NCBI RefSeq assembly: GCF_014193675.1
Contig: NZ_BLXZ01000002.1
Coordinates: forward strand, 1-64,000
DNA length: 64,000 nucleotides
Direction: 5' to 3'
Source of the DNA: Geomonas limicola
GTDB lineage: Bacteria; Desulfobacterota; Desulfuromonadia; Geobacterales; Geobacteraceae
Below the pieces are notes generated by a model, which worked only from the letters and a program-made list of their open reading frames with translations, did no database searches and was not told where the DNA came from. A program made the translations under genes and the position numbers. Shown here piece by piece: positions 17,624-28,400 of this stretch (position 1 is the first letter of the stretch; each line of letters starts with the position of its first letter).

Positions 17624-19012
17624 ATGCACCACACCAGACCCAGCCTCGGCAGGATCATCCGAGGCACCCCGTTGTGCCTTGCGGCACTGGTGGCCCTCGC
17701 AGCCGCCCCGCAGGCAGCCCAAGCGGCGCTCCCCGGCAGCGCCGGCAACACCATCGTCCGCAACACCATCACCGTCAACTACGCCGACGCCAAAGGTAAC
17801 GCCCAGAGCGCGGTAAGTTCCACCGTGGACATCACCGTCACCACGGTGGCCGCCGCCCCGACCGTGCTCAGCTTCACCCCGTCCCCGGGAAGCACCGACG
17901 GCACCGGCGCCACCCAGGCCTACACGGTCCGGGTGCGCAGCAACTCCAACGGCCCCGGCGCCATCAGCTTCGCAAGCGCCGACGGCAGCTTCACCAACCT
18001 CGCGGCAGGGACGGCTCCCACGGTACCGGGCAACATCTTCCTGGGCGCCACGGTCATCGACCCCAGCGAGAGCAAGAAGGGGAGCGCCCAGACCGTCGCG
18101 GCCGGCGCCACCATCACCTTCGCCGTCCCCAACGACGGCGGCGTGCCGACCGCCAGCGCCACCACCGGCGGGGCCACCGGCGACGGCGTCATCAACGGCC
18201 TCGTGCTGAACGACGTCGTCTACGTAAGCGACGCGAACCAGGTCTTCTACGGCCCCTTCACGGTGAGCACGGTCAGCGACCCCGCCGTCGGCACCGGCAC
18301 GAGCGCCGCACCCGCGAGCCTCACCCTTACCAACAGCTCCGGTGCCTCCATCACCTTCACCCCCGTGTACGGCTCGCAGATCGTCGAGGCGAAGGACGTC
18401 ACCGTGACGGTGACCCAGGGTCAGATACCCCTCGCCACCGCGCAGAACGCGGCGAGCTGGGTGACCACGCTGAGCGCCACCATGGGAGGGTTGACCGGCA
18501 CCGGTACCGTGACCACCAACGCCCATGCCGGCAAGATCAGCATCGTGAAGTACGTGCGTAACGCGACCAGCGCGGTCGCCGGTTCCGGCGCCTTCACCCC
18601 GCCGGTCTCTCTTAACGGCGCCACCAACACCTTCTACACCTCGGGCGTCTCGGCGAAGCCCGGCGACGTCCTCGAGTACCTGGCGGTCCTCACCGACGCG
18701 GGGACCGGCAGTTCCACCGCGGTCTACGCCACCGACGTGACCCCCACCTACTCCACCCTGGTCTCGGGCACCACCTACGGCGGCTCCACCGCAGGGCAGA
18801 TCTTCGCCCACGCCCGTTTCGGCGCAACCGAGACGGACCTGAAGCGCGACAATACCGGGGGCGCCGCCAACGTCGCCTTCGGCTTGGCCACCGGCACCAG
18901 CGCCGGGAGCACCATGACCTTCTACCTGGGGACCGGCGCCAGCACCTCGGCCGGCGGCACCCTGACCACCGGCCAGGTCGCCTACCTGATCTACCAGGTG
19001 AAGGTCGACTAG
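17624..19012 (+). CDS. Secreted DUF11-like repeat-domain protein A
   Basis: This 462-residue exported protein has a signal peptide ending around AAQA. The mature N-terminus GNTIVRNTITVNYADAKG is shared in pattern with the other proteins of this operon. Its body is Ser/Thr/Gly/Ala-rich beta structure. The last 150 residues form a DUF11/TIGR01451-type domain (KISIVKYVRNATS, then KPGDVLEYLAVLTDAGTGSS). It ends in YLIYQVKVD, a terminal strand also seen in the sister proteins. The ATG at 17624 follows AAGGAGGAGAC. It is the first gene downstream of the GEMM-I riboswitch and terminator. It is probably a surface or extracellular structural protein. No catalytic motif is visible. Confidence 0.85.
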   Translation: MHHTRPSLGRIIRGTPLCLAALVALAAAPQAAQAALPGSAGNTIVRNTITVNYADAKGNAQSAVSSTVDITVTTVAAAPTVLSFTPSPGSTDGTGATQAYTVRVRSNSNGPGAISFASADGSFTNLAAGTAPTVPGNIFLGATVIDPSESKKGSAQTVAAGATITFAVPNDGGVPTASATTGGATGDGVINGLVLNDVVYVSDANQVFYGPFTVSTVSDPAVGTGTSAAPASLTLTNSSGASITFTPVYGSQIVEAKDVTVTVTQGQIPLATAQNAASWVTTLSATMGGLTGTGTVTTNAHAGKISIVKYVRNATSAVAGSGAFTPPVSLNGATNTFYTSGVSAKPGDVLEYLAVLTDAGTGSSTAVYATDVTPTYSTLVSGTTYGGSTAGQIFAHARFGATETDLKRDNTGGAANVAFGLATGTSAGSTMTFYLGTGASTSAGGTLTTGQVAYLIYQVKVD

Positions 19013-19086
19013 CACCACGCGGGGGCGCACGTCCCGCCCCACAGCACGACCGGGGGCAGCTCGCCCCCCCAAAAAAGGAGATGGAC

Positions 19087-19581
19087 ATGAAGAAGACTGT
19101 ACTCGGCAGCACCCTCTTATTGGCAGCGCTCCTGGTTCCCGTGGCCGCCTTCGCCAAACCGCAGGTCACCATCAGCGTGGCTGCGGAGAAGGAAGTGACC
19201 GTGGTGAACCAGGGGAAAAAGAGCGTGAAGCTGGTCCCGGCCACCAAGATCTCCCCCAACGAGGTGATCGTCTACACGGTGCACTACGCCAACAAGGGGG
19301 ACGAGACCGCTACCAACGCGGTGATCGAGGACCCGATCCCCAAGGGGACCGTCTACCTGGCCGATGCTCACGTCAGCGGGACCCCGGAGCCTGAGTTCTC
19401 CATCGACCACGGCAAGAGCTACAACAAGGCCACCCTTCTGAGCTATGAGGTGAAGCTCCCCAGCGGCAAGATCGAGCGTCACCAGGCCACCAGTTCCGAC
19501 TACACCAACATCCGCTGGATCATCAAGGAGATCCCCGCCGGCTCCAGCGGCAACCTGAAGTTCCGCGTCAAAGTGAAGTAA
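19087..19581 (+). CDS. Small exported DUF11-like protein
   Basis: This 164-residue protein has a cleavable signal peptide (LLVPVAAFA) and essentially a single DUF11-like beta-sandwich: LVPATKISPNEVIVYTVHY, then TNAVIEDPIPKGTVYLADAH. It ends LKFRVKVK. Two ATGs are possible (19081, 19087). The second has AGGAG at ideal spacing and gives MKKTVLGS. It lies 74 bp after protein A, and the space contains a GC hairpin. Being a lone domain among multi-domain relatives, it could be a minor subunit, cap or chaperone of the same structure. That role is conjecture. Confidence 0.85.
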   Translation: MKKTVLGSTLLLAALLVPVAAFAKPQVTISVAAEKEVTVVNQGKKSVKLVPATKISPNEVIVYTVHYANKGDETATNAVIEDPIPKGTVYLADAHVSGTPEPEFSIDHGKSYNKATLLSYEVKLPSGKIERHQATSSDYTNIRWIIKEIPAGSSGNLKFRVKVK

Positions 19582-19590
19582 CCGTCACGC

Positions 19591-19634
19591 AGTACTCCCG
19601 CCGGACCGGGGCAGCACCGGCTGGCGGGACTAGT
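19591..19634. other. Intergenic hairpin
   Basis: TCCCGCC and GGCGGGA arms with flanking partial complementarity lie directly after the small DUF11 gene. There is no strong U-tract. Similar hairpins follow the next genes, so they may set relative mRNA levels within the operon. Confidence 0.4.
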
Positions 19635-19715
19635 CAGGCAGCGACGTGGTAAAGGCAATACCCGCAGCACTTTGCAATGTACCTTTGGCACTTACGTTCT
19701 AAAAAGGAGACAACC

Positions 19716-21038
19716 GTGAAAAGAATCCTCAACCTGTGTGCCGCCGGCGCACTGGCGCTCGTAGCACTGGCGCCGGGATCGGCCAGCGCGGCAGGCACCC
19801 CGGGATCCGCGGCCAACGCCAAGATCCTCAACGTGGTCACCGTAACCTACTACGACGCCACCGGGACCAACGTGCACCAGGCAGCAACCTCCACCAGCGT
19901 CCTGGTGGCCCTGAAGCCCGCACCGCTCACCGTCGCCGTGGTGAACCAGTTCCCCAACGCCGACTCCGGCTCCACCACCACCTCGCTCATCGCACTGACC
20001 GCCAACGCGAACGGCCAGGACACCTACAAGGCGACCTGGGGGAGCTCGACCCAGTTCCTGGTCACCCCGACCAGCATCACCGGCTCCATCCTAACCGACG
20101 TGACCGGCGGCAGCTCCACGAGCTACACCTCCGGCGCGGACCTCGCCCTGGGCGCCACCTCCATCGTCTCGGTGCAGGCCGCCGCAGGCGGCAGCCAGGT
20201 GATCAACATCCCTGCCGGCTCCTTGAACGGCATCGTCCCGGGGAGCATCGTGGTGATCAACGACATCTCCTACAAGGTGACCGCCACCAGCACCGGTACC
20301 CAGGCGGGCTACACCCAGACCGGGATCTCCACGAGCACCGGCAGCGCGACGGCAGAGGTGCTGGGAACCATCACCATCGCCGCCGACCCCAACGGCTCCA
20401 AGACCGCCCCGAACCTCTCGGGCTCCCTGGCCGGCACCATCGTGGGCGAGCGCAAGTACCTGCAGCTTGCCGACACCGCCGTGGTCTCCTCCAACACCAA
20501 CAACGGCGTGGACACGGTCAGCATCTCGACCGACACCAAGGCCGGCGGCAATGCGACCGGCGCCGTCACCGACGTGGCGACCTTCTTCTTCGTCTCGGTC
20601 AGCATCGAGAAGACCGTCAGCAACGTGACCACCCTGGGGGCAACCGGCGGCAAGCCGGGCGACGTGCTGGAGTACACCGTGACCGTGCGCAACGCCTCTT
20701 CGGGTAACGCCGGCAAGGTCTCCATCGCCGACGCGGTCCCCGCCTACACCACCCTGGTTTCCGGCACCGGCGCCTACGGCTCCGGCGGCGGTACCGGCAG
20801 CGCCACCGAGAAGTTCGCCACCATAAGCGACGGCACCAACACGGTCGACATCACCCTGGCCCCGGGCGACAGCGAGTCCCAGAGCACCGTGGTCGGCTAC
20901 GGCGGGACCCAGGCTAACGCCATCGTGGCGGGCACCCCGATCACCTTCTACCTCGGGAGCGGCTCGACCAACGCCCAGGGGGGGACGGTGGCAGCCGCCA
21001 AGACCTACACCATCAAGTACCAGGTGAAGATCAACTAG
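19716..21038 (+). CDS. Secreted DUF11-like repeat-domain protein B
   Basis: This 440-residue exported protein starts at GTG (19716) with AAAAAGGAGA upstream. The signal peptide is followed by AAGTPGSAANAKILNVVTVTY, the same N-terminal strand pattern as protein A. Residues about 60-290 are Thr/Ser/Gly-rich. A DUF11 domain starts at SIEKTVSNVTTLGATGGKPG and continues DVLEYTVTVRNASSGNAGKV. The final strand is YTIKYQVKIN. No enzyme motif is present. It is a paralogue of the genes at 17624 and 21227 in the same operon, so these are probably alternative or co-assembling subunits. Confidence 0.85.
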   Translation: MKRILNLCAAGALALVALAPGSASAAGTPGSAANAKILNVVTVTYYDATGTNVHQAATSTSVLVALKPAPLTVAVVNQFPNADSGSTTTSLIALTANANGQDTYKATWGSSTQFLVTPTSITGSILTDVTGGSSTSYTSGADLALGATSIVSVQAAAGGSQVINIPAGSLNGIVPGSIVVINDISYKVTATSTGTQAGYTQTGISTSTGSATAEVLGTITIAADPNGSKTAPNLSGSLAGTIVGERKYLQLADTAVVSSNTNNGVDTVSISTDTKAGGNATGAVTDVATFFFVSVSIEKTVSNVTTLGATGGKPGDVLEYTVTVRNASSGNAGKVSIADAVPAYTTLVSGTGAYGSGGGTGSATEKFATISDGTNTVDITLAPGDSESQSTVVGYGGTQANAIVAGTPITFYLGSGSTNAQGGTVAAAKTYTIKYQVKIN

Positions 21039-21057
21039 TACCCGGATCGCCCGAGAC

Positions 21058-21092
21058 GCCTCCCGCCGGTACCCGCTGCGCCGGTGGGAGGC
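21058..21092. other. Intergenic hairpin
   Basis: GCCTCCCGCCGG (21058-21069) pairs with CCGGTGGGAGGC (21081-21092) through a 12-bp stem with one G-U position. No U-tract follows. It lies in the 188-bp gap between proteins B and C. Confidence 0.5.
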
Positions 21093-21226
21093 ACCCGGCG
21101 ATCTCGGCCTTCTGTGCACGCTGCCGTGCCCGGGGCCCACGCTGAAAAAGTACGCAGCACCGCACCACCCGCAGGACCGCAGGACCTTTTATTTATTTAT
21201 TGCATTGCAGTACCAAAGGAGAGCTT

Positions 21227-22462
21227 ATGAAACCGCTGAGAGCAGGGTTAACCCTGCTTTGCCTGGCGGCCCTTGGCCTGGCCACCCCCTCGGGGCGCGC
21301 CTTCGCCAACACGGCAGCCAACACCCAGATCGTCAACTCCGCGAAGCTTACCTACGCGGGGGGCTCCGCCGCGGCGACCGTCGTGGTCTCCGTCGCACTG
21401 GTCCCCTCGACCCCCAACGTCAGCATCACCTACGGTAACGCCGCCTACACCGGCCCGAACTCCCCGGCCATCGGCACCTCGGTGACCATCACCGCCACCG
21501 CCAACGGCCCGGCGAGCTACACGGTCACTCCGACCGTGGGAGCCACCTCCAACGTCGCCGCCGCAAGCCCCGCCTCGGTGAACGCACCGACCCCCAGCGT
21601 CACGGTCGGCGCCACCGTCACCACCGGCACCAGCGGCACCACCTTCGTCACCGTCCCCGCCGGCATCGCCTCGGGAAGCGGCAGCGCGGTGAACGGCATC
21701 GGCAGCTCCTCCACCATCATCTTCACGGTGAACGGGACTAGCTACACCCGCCAGGTGACCGGCACCACCGACAACGGCAACGGCACCTTCACCATCAGCT
21801 GGAGCACCCCGCTTCCGGCGGCCGACGTGCCGCAGGCCGGCGTCCTGGTCGCCGAGCAGAAGAGCGTCCCGGTGAACGTGTTGCCGGGTACCGTACTCGC
21901 CCCGGGAACCAACATCACCGTGATGGTCTCCGCCACCGTGAGCACGTCGGGTGCCGGCGACAAGGTGGTCACTACCGCCACCCCGAACACCTGGACCACC
22001 CCCTCCCCCAACGTCTCGCTCGTGAAGTACGTGCGCAACGTCACCACCGGCGTGGCGGGAACCGGGGTCTACAGCGCCACCATCAACACGAGGACCAGCA
22101 ACTACTACACGGCCGGCGTGACCGGGAAACCGGGTGACGTCCTCGAGTACCTGATCGTCGCGAGCAACACCGGCTCGACCGACCTCAACTCGAGCGCCAT
22201 CTCCGACCTGATCCCGACCGCCTACGTGAACCTGGTCACGGCCCCGGGCCCCTACGGCGGCAACGAGGTCTTCTACATCGACCCGACCAACACCGGCGTG
22301 AGCATCTCCGCCGCGGCGGTGGGCGCCAACCAGGCGAGCTGGGTCCCGGCGAGCAACCCGAACCTGGTGGTCAACGTCGGTACCGGTGCCAGCAACACGG
22401 CAACGGGGACGATCCCGGCCAACAAGAGCGTGACCATCGCCTACCAGGTCACCATCAAGTAG
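21227..22462 (+). CDS. Secreted DUF11-like repeat-domain protein C
   Basis: This 411-residue exported protein starts at the ATG at 21227 (AAAGGAGAGC upstream). The signal peptide ends near GRAFA, then ANTAANTQIVNSAKLTYAGG matches the operon-wide N-terminal pattern. The centre is low-complexity Thr/Ser/Val/Gly beta-rich sequence. The DUF11 domain covers NVSLVKYVRNVTTGVAGTGV and KPGDVLEYLIVASNTGSTDL. It ends VTIAYQVTIK. It is 17 bp ahead of the giant outer-membrane gene, implying translational proximity and a shared function. Confidence 0.85.
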   Translation: MKPLRAGLTLLCLAALGLATPSGRAFANTAANTQIVNSAKLTYAGGSAAATVVVSVALVPSTPNVSITYGNAAYTGPNSPAIGTSVTITATANGPASYTVTPTVGATSNVAAASPASVNAPTPSVTVGATVTTGTSGTTFVTVPAGIASGSGSAVNGIGSSSTIIFTVNGTSYTRQVTGTTDNGNGTFTISWSTPLPAADVPQAGVLVAEQKSVPVNVLPGTVLAPGTNITVMVSATVSTSGAGDKVVTTATPNTWTTPSPNVSLVKYVRNVTTGVAGTGVYSATINTRTSNYYTAGVTGKPGDVLEYLIVASNTGSTDLNSSAISDLIPTAYVNLVTAPGPYGGNEVFYIDPTNTGVSISAAAVGANQASWVPASNPNLVVNVGTGASNTATGTIPANKSVTIAYQVTIK

Positions 22463-22479
22463 CCAGGCCACTCGCGTAG

Positions 22480-25400
22480 ATGACCAACGCCACGTTTCAG
22501 CAGCTCTCCCGAAGGGTCCCCGGCTTCCACGCCGGGGAGCCCGAGGGGCGCCCGGTGCGCGTAGCTAACGCGCCGAGTGCCACGGCCCCCGTGCGCCGTG
22601 TAGGGAGAGCTGCGTCCGCGGCGGGACGCTTCATCCTGCTCCTCATGCTGGCGCTCGTCCTCTGCTGCGCAGCGGCTCCCCAGGCGGGGGCCGCGCTGCA
22701 GGGCGACCTGATCGTGAACCGGGCGAACCTCGAGGTGGAAGGGGTCACCCAGGCCACCAGCTCGGTCACGGTCTCCGTGGTCCTGCGCACCAGCTCCAGC
22801 ATCGAGTTCCTCAAATACGCAGCGCCGCTTGCCGATGGGAGCCTGATCCCGGGGGCGGCGCTGGTGAACGTCGACACCACCTCCTACCGCACCGGGAGCT
22901 CGACTTTCGCGCCGTTTGCGGCACTCCCGGCACCGACCCCGCTGGGTGCCAGCCAGCCCCTGTCGCTGGCGAGCCCGCTGCCGCTCATGACCGCCACCGC
23001 CTACCACGCCGGCGAGCCGGTCTTCATCCGGGTCACCGACCTGGACCAGAACCTGGACCACAGCGTCCGCGAGACCATCACCACTACCATCGTCAACACG
23101 GCGACCGGCGAGACCGAGGTGCTCCGGCTCACCGAGACCGGCCCGGACACCGGGGTCTTCGTGGGGTATATCCCCTCCCGGGACGGCAGCGGCCTAAGCT
23201 CCACCGGCTCCTACAACGGCAGCATCCCGGTCACCCAAGGGAACCCGCTCACCGCGCGCTACGTGGACCAGGTGGACAGCTCCGACTCCTCCACCACCTC
23301 GGTCATCGTCGACCCCTTGGGTATCGTCTTCAACAGCTCCACCGGCGCCCCCATCGACGGAGCGACCGTAACCCTGTGGGACGTCGCTCACAACCGGGCC
23401 GCCAGCGTCTTCGGCGACAACGGGGTGAGCAGCTTCCCCTCCACCGTGGTCACCGGCTCGATCCCCAAGGACTCCACCGGCCGGGCCTACGCCTTCCCGC
23501 CGGGCGGCTTCCGCTTCCCCTTCATCGAGCCGGGTACCTACCAGCTGCGGGTCACCCCGCCCGCCGGTTACAGCGTCCCCTCGGCGGCAAGCGACGCAGC
23601 GCTGGTCCAGCTCTCCGGAGGCCCGTTCCTGATCACCACCGGCTCGCGCGGCGAGACCTTCACGGTGAACCCGGGGCCGGCCCTGAGGATCGACATCCCG
23701 GCCGACCCGGTCTCCGGGAAGCTCTGGCTGCAGAAGGCGGCCACCAAGTCTCAGGTCTCGGCGGGGGACTTCCTCCCCTACCAGATCAACATCCAGAACA
23801 ACGACCAGACCCTGGCGGCGAACACCATCCTGGTGACCGACCACCTGCCGCTGGGCTTCCGCTACCGCAAGGGGTCCTCGAAACTGAACGGGCTCGCGCT
23901 CGCCGACCCGACCCTTTCCGTCGACGGACGCACCCTCGTGTTCGCGGTGGGCGACCTGGCCCCCAAAGCCACCGCGAGCCTCAGTTATGTGGTGGAGGTC
24001 TCCGCCGGCGCCAAGCTGGGGACCGCCGACAACACCGCGGTAGCGGTGAGCGCCGGGGTGAGCTCCAACACCGCGGTGGCCCAGGTCGAGGTCCGCTCCG
24101 ACTTCCTTACCAGCCGCAGCCTGATCCTCGGCCGGGTCTACGCGGGAAGCTGCTCCGAGGACGCGAAGAGCGTAGACCAGGGGCTCGCCGGGGTACGCAT
24201 CTTCCTCGAAGACGGCAGCTTCGTGGACACCGACAAGAAGGGGATGTTCCACTTCGAAGGGGTGACCCCGACCGCCCACGTGGTGCAGCTCGACCTCGAC
24301 TCGCTCCCCGCCGGGTACGTGGCGGTCCCCTGCGAAGCGAACAGCCGCTTCGCAGGACGCGCCTACTCGCAGTTCGTGGAACCGCAGGGGGGGACCCTGT
24401 GGCGGGCAGACTTCCACGTCGCCAAAAAGAACGAACGTGCCGTGGCCGGTGAGCACCAGCCCCCCGCAGCGCTGGCTCCCGTCGAGGCAGCCGGTGGAGC
24501 CGACGGCGTCCAGGGTGCCGGCAGCGCCACCGAGACCGGTGATCACCCCGGGCCCCAGGGCGCCGCGCACTCTTCGCTCGGGAGCGTGCACCTCGACCTC
24601 TCCTCGAGCCTCAAGGACGCTGCCGTCGAGTACCTGGTGCGCATCTGGGGACCGGCTGGGAAGCTTAAAAACCGCCGTCTCACCCTCACCCTCCCGCCGG
24701 GAGCCAGCTACCTCGCCGGTTCGAGCGAGCTGGACGGGGTGAAGGGTGACGACCCTGCCGCAAACGGCCATGAACTGAGCTACGCGCTCGGGGACTCGAG
24801 CGAGGAGTGGGTGAAGCTCATCCGGCTGCGCGCCGAGCTGAAAGGCGCCGGGGCCGGCGACCTCCTGACCCGCGCCAAGCTCAGTTTCGAGAGCGCGGCG
24901 GGGAGCCAGACCACCCCCGATGCGGAGAACCTGCTGCGCCGGGTGAGCGAGGAGGGGCGCCGGGCAATTCCGGACCTGGTCCTGCACCCGCACTTCCCGA
25001 CCTTCGGCGCCGAGCTGAGCGACGAGGACCGCGCCCGGCTCGACGAACTCGCCCTCTTGTTGTCGGTGCTCGACATCGACAAGATCACCGTCACCGGGCA
25101 CACCGACAACGTGCGGATCGCGCCGAGGAGCCGGGAGATCTTCCGGGACAACAAGGCACTCTCGCTAGGGCGCGCCTCGAGCGTGGGACGCTACCTGATG
25201 CAGAAGCTGCACCTGCCCCCCGCGAAGCTGGAGCTCTTCGGCTTCGGCGAGAACCGCCCGGTCGCCTCGAACCAGAGTTCAGAAGGGCGCGCCGAGAACC
25301 GCCGGGTCGAGATCCGGGTCCAGGCGGGGCGCCTGTTCAAGAAGGAGCGCCTGGAACTCGCCAAGGAACACGGTTCCCAGGACCTGCCGCTCGCCAAGCC

Positions 25401-28400
25401 GCTCACGCCCCCCAAGGCGGAGCCGGCCCCCACCCCGGCACCGGCCCGCGCCGCTGCCGCCGAGGTGGTCCCGGAGAAGGAAGGCGCGGAAAGCGGTCCC
25501 AAGATCAAGGAGGAACCAGGGATCCTGAGCCCCGCCGCCGGGAGCGTCCTGATCCACCCGATCAATGGGGTCCGGGTCTGCCTGCCCGCAAGCCTCGCCC
25601 CGCGCCTGAAACTGGACGGCAGGGAGATCTCCGCCGAGCGCATCGGCTTCACCATGAAGGACCCGCAGACCGGCAAGGCGATGTACAGCTACATCGGCGT
25701 CGATTTCGGTGCGGCAGGCGAGCACACCCTGACCATCGAGGGGGTGGATCCCTTCGGCAACCCGCGTTTCACCCAGAGCGCCAAGCTGACCCGCTCCGGC
25801 GAGGTGGTGGGCTTGCGGCTCCTCGACAACCGCGGCAACGTGGCCGACGGCAAGACCCCGGTGCGCCTGAAGCTGGAACTTTTGGACGGCGCCGGGAACC
25901 GGATCCCCGCGGCGGCGGAGCTGGAGATCCTGGAAGGTGACCTGAAGCCCTACCGCGCCGAGGGGGAGAAGCTCGAGGCGAAGACCGGCAAGTACGAGAG
26001 GGTCCGGGTCGACGCGCAGGGAAATGCCCTGTTCCAGCCCGTCGCCAAGACCGGCCTGTACCGCCTGGTGCTCGGGATCAACGGGGTGAAGCTCGAGGCC
26101 GATACCTACCTGAAGCCGGTCATGCGCGACTGGATCCTGGTGGGGATCGCCGACGGGACCGTGGGGTACCACACCATCGCCGGGCACCTGGAGAACGCCA
26201 AAGGTGCCGGCATCGACGACAAGCTCTACGATGAGGAGCGCCTGGCCTTCTTCGCCAAGGGGACCGTTAAGGGAGAGTGGCTGATGACCGCCGCCTACGA
26301 CTCCGCCAAGAGCCGCGGGGCCACCGGCAACGGCCTGTTCCAGACCATCGACCCGAACACCTACTACACCCTCTACGGCGACGCGAGCCAGCAGCAGTAC
26401 GACGCGGCCAGTGCGAGAAAGCTCTACCTGAAGATCGAGCGTGACCAGTTCTACGCCCTGTTCGGCGACTTCGACACGGGCCTCACCGTGACCGAACTAT
26501 CGCGCTACAGCCGGCGCTTAAACGGCGTGAAGACCGAATACAACGGCAGGAACTTCGAGCTTAACGCCTTCGGGAGCCAGACCGGGCAGTCCTACGTGAA
26601 GGACGAGGTCCAGGGCGACGGCACCTCGGGGCTCTACCACCTCTCCCGCAAAGGGATCGTGATCAACTCCGACAAGGTGCGGCTCGAGGTGCGCGACCGC
26701 TTCCGCTCCGAGGTGCTCATCTCGAGCCGGCAGCTCTCCCGCTTCACCGACTACTCGATCGACTACGACTCCGGCACGCTGCTCTTCAAGGAGCCGATCT
26801 ACAGCCGCGACGACCAGTTCAACCCGATCTTCATCGTGGCCGAGTACGAGACCAACGACGCGAGCTCCAAGGCGATCACCGCGGGTGGGCGCGCCGGGGT
26901 GAAGCTCCTGAACGACCGGGTCAAGGCGGGGGTCAGCTTCGTCCACGAGGGACAGGTGAGCGGACGCGGCGACCTGATCGGCTTCGACAGCACCGTGAAG
27001 CTCACCCCGCAAACCACCGTGAAGGCTGAAGTGGCGCACACCGAGACCAACTTCGGCACCTCGACGAGCGCCAACGCCTACCTGGCCGAGCTGGCACAGC
27101 GCACCGGCAAGCTGGACTCCCGGGTCTACTACCGCGAGATCGAGACCGGCTTTGGCCTGGGGCAGCAGCAGGGGAGCGAGGTGGGGACCCGCAAGCTGGG
27201 GGTCGATGCCGGCTATAAGGTCACCGACACCGTCTCGGCGGCCGCCCAGGCGAACCGGCAGTACAACCTCTCCACCGGCGCCGTTGCGGAACTTGCCGAA
27301 GGGAAGCTGAACTACCAGGGGGCGAACCTGGGCGCCAGCGTCGGGTTGCGCCACGCCAGCGACCGACTGGGCGACGGCAGCACCCAGTCCTCGGACCAGC
27401 TGAGCCTGGGGACCTCCTACCTGGCCCTGGACAAGCGGCTCACCTTGCGGGCGAACCACGACCAGTCCATCGCCGGCAACAACAGCGCAAGCTACCCGAC
27501 CCGCTCGACGCTCGGGGCCGAGTACAAGCTCACCGACCGGGCGAGCCTCTTCGCCCAGCAGGAGTTCACCGACGGCAACAACCAGCGCAGCAACTCGACC
27601 CGCGGCGGCGTGAAGCTTTCCCCCTGGGAGGGGAGCTCTTTGAACAGCTCGCTGGAGCGTAACCTCTCCGAGAGCTCCGACCGTGTCTTCGCCCTCTTCG
27701 GCCTGAAGCAGACCGTGAAGCTCAGTGAGCGTTGGAGCGTGGACGGCGGCCTGGACCGCAGCCAGACCCTGAAAAACGCCTACCGCTTCAACGTGAACAC
27801 CCCGCCGGTCTCCGGCAGCACCGAGGACTTCACCGCGGTCTCCCTGGGGGCCGATTACAAGGAGACCCTCTGGACCTGGAACGGCCGGGTCGAGATGCGC
27901 ACCGCGACCTCCCAGGACAAGTGGGGGGTGGTGAGCTCCGTCCTAGGCGAGCCGCGCGAGGGATGGGGCGCCTCGGCACGACTGCAGCTCTTCAACACCA
28001 CCGGCTCCGGGCAGCGCACCCTGAACGGCGACCTGCGCTTCGGCCTGGTCTACCGTCCGCTCGCCACCCGCTGGATCATCCTGGACCGCCTGGACTTCCT
28101 GGTGGACCGTCAAAGCGGCGCCAGCAGTTCCACGGACAACCGCCGCGCCGTGAACAACCTGAGCCTCAACTACAAGCCGGGTCGCAAGCTGCAGGCCTCC
28201 CTGCAGTACGGCGCCAAGTACGTGCTGGAAAAGATCGACGGTGCCGACTACAGCGGCTTCACCGACCTGATCGGCTTCGAGGGTCGCTACGACCTCACCA
28301 GCAAGTGGGACCTGGGGGCCCGGGGCACCCTGTTGCACAGCTGGGGAACCCGCCAGCTGGCCAGCAGCGCCGGGCTTTCCGTTGGCTACAACCTGGTGGA

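Noticed and set aside
23194..25101. 635-codon minus-strand frame inside the giant barrel gene
   Set aside because: Anti-sense shadow in GC-rich DNA; the composition lacks hydrophobic core patterns.
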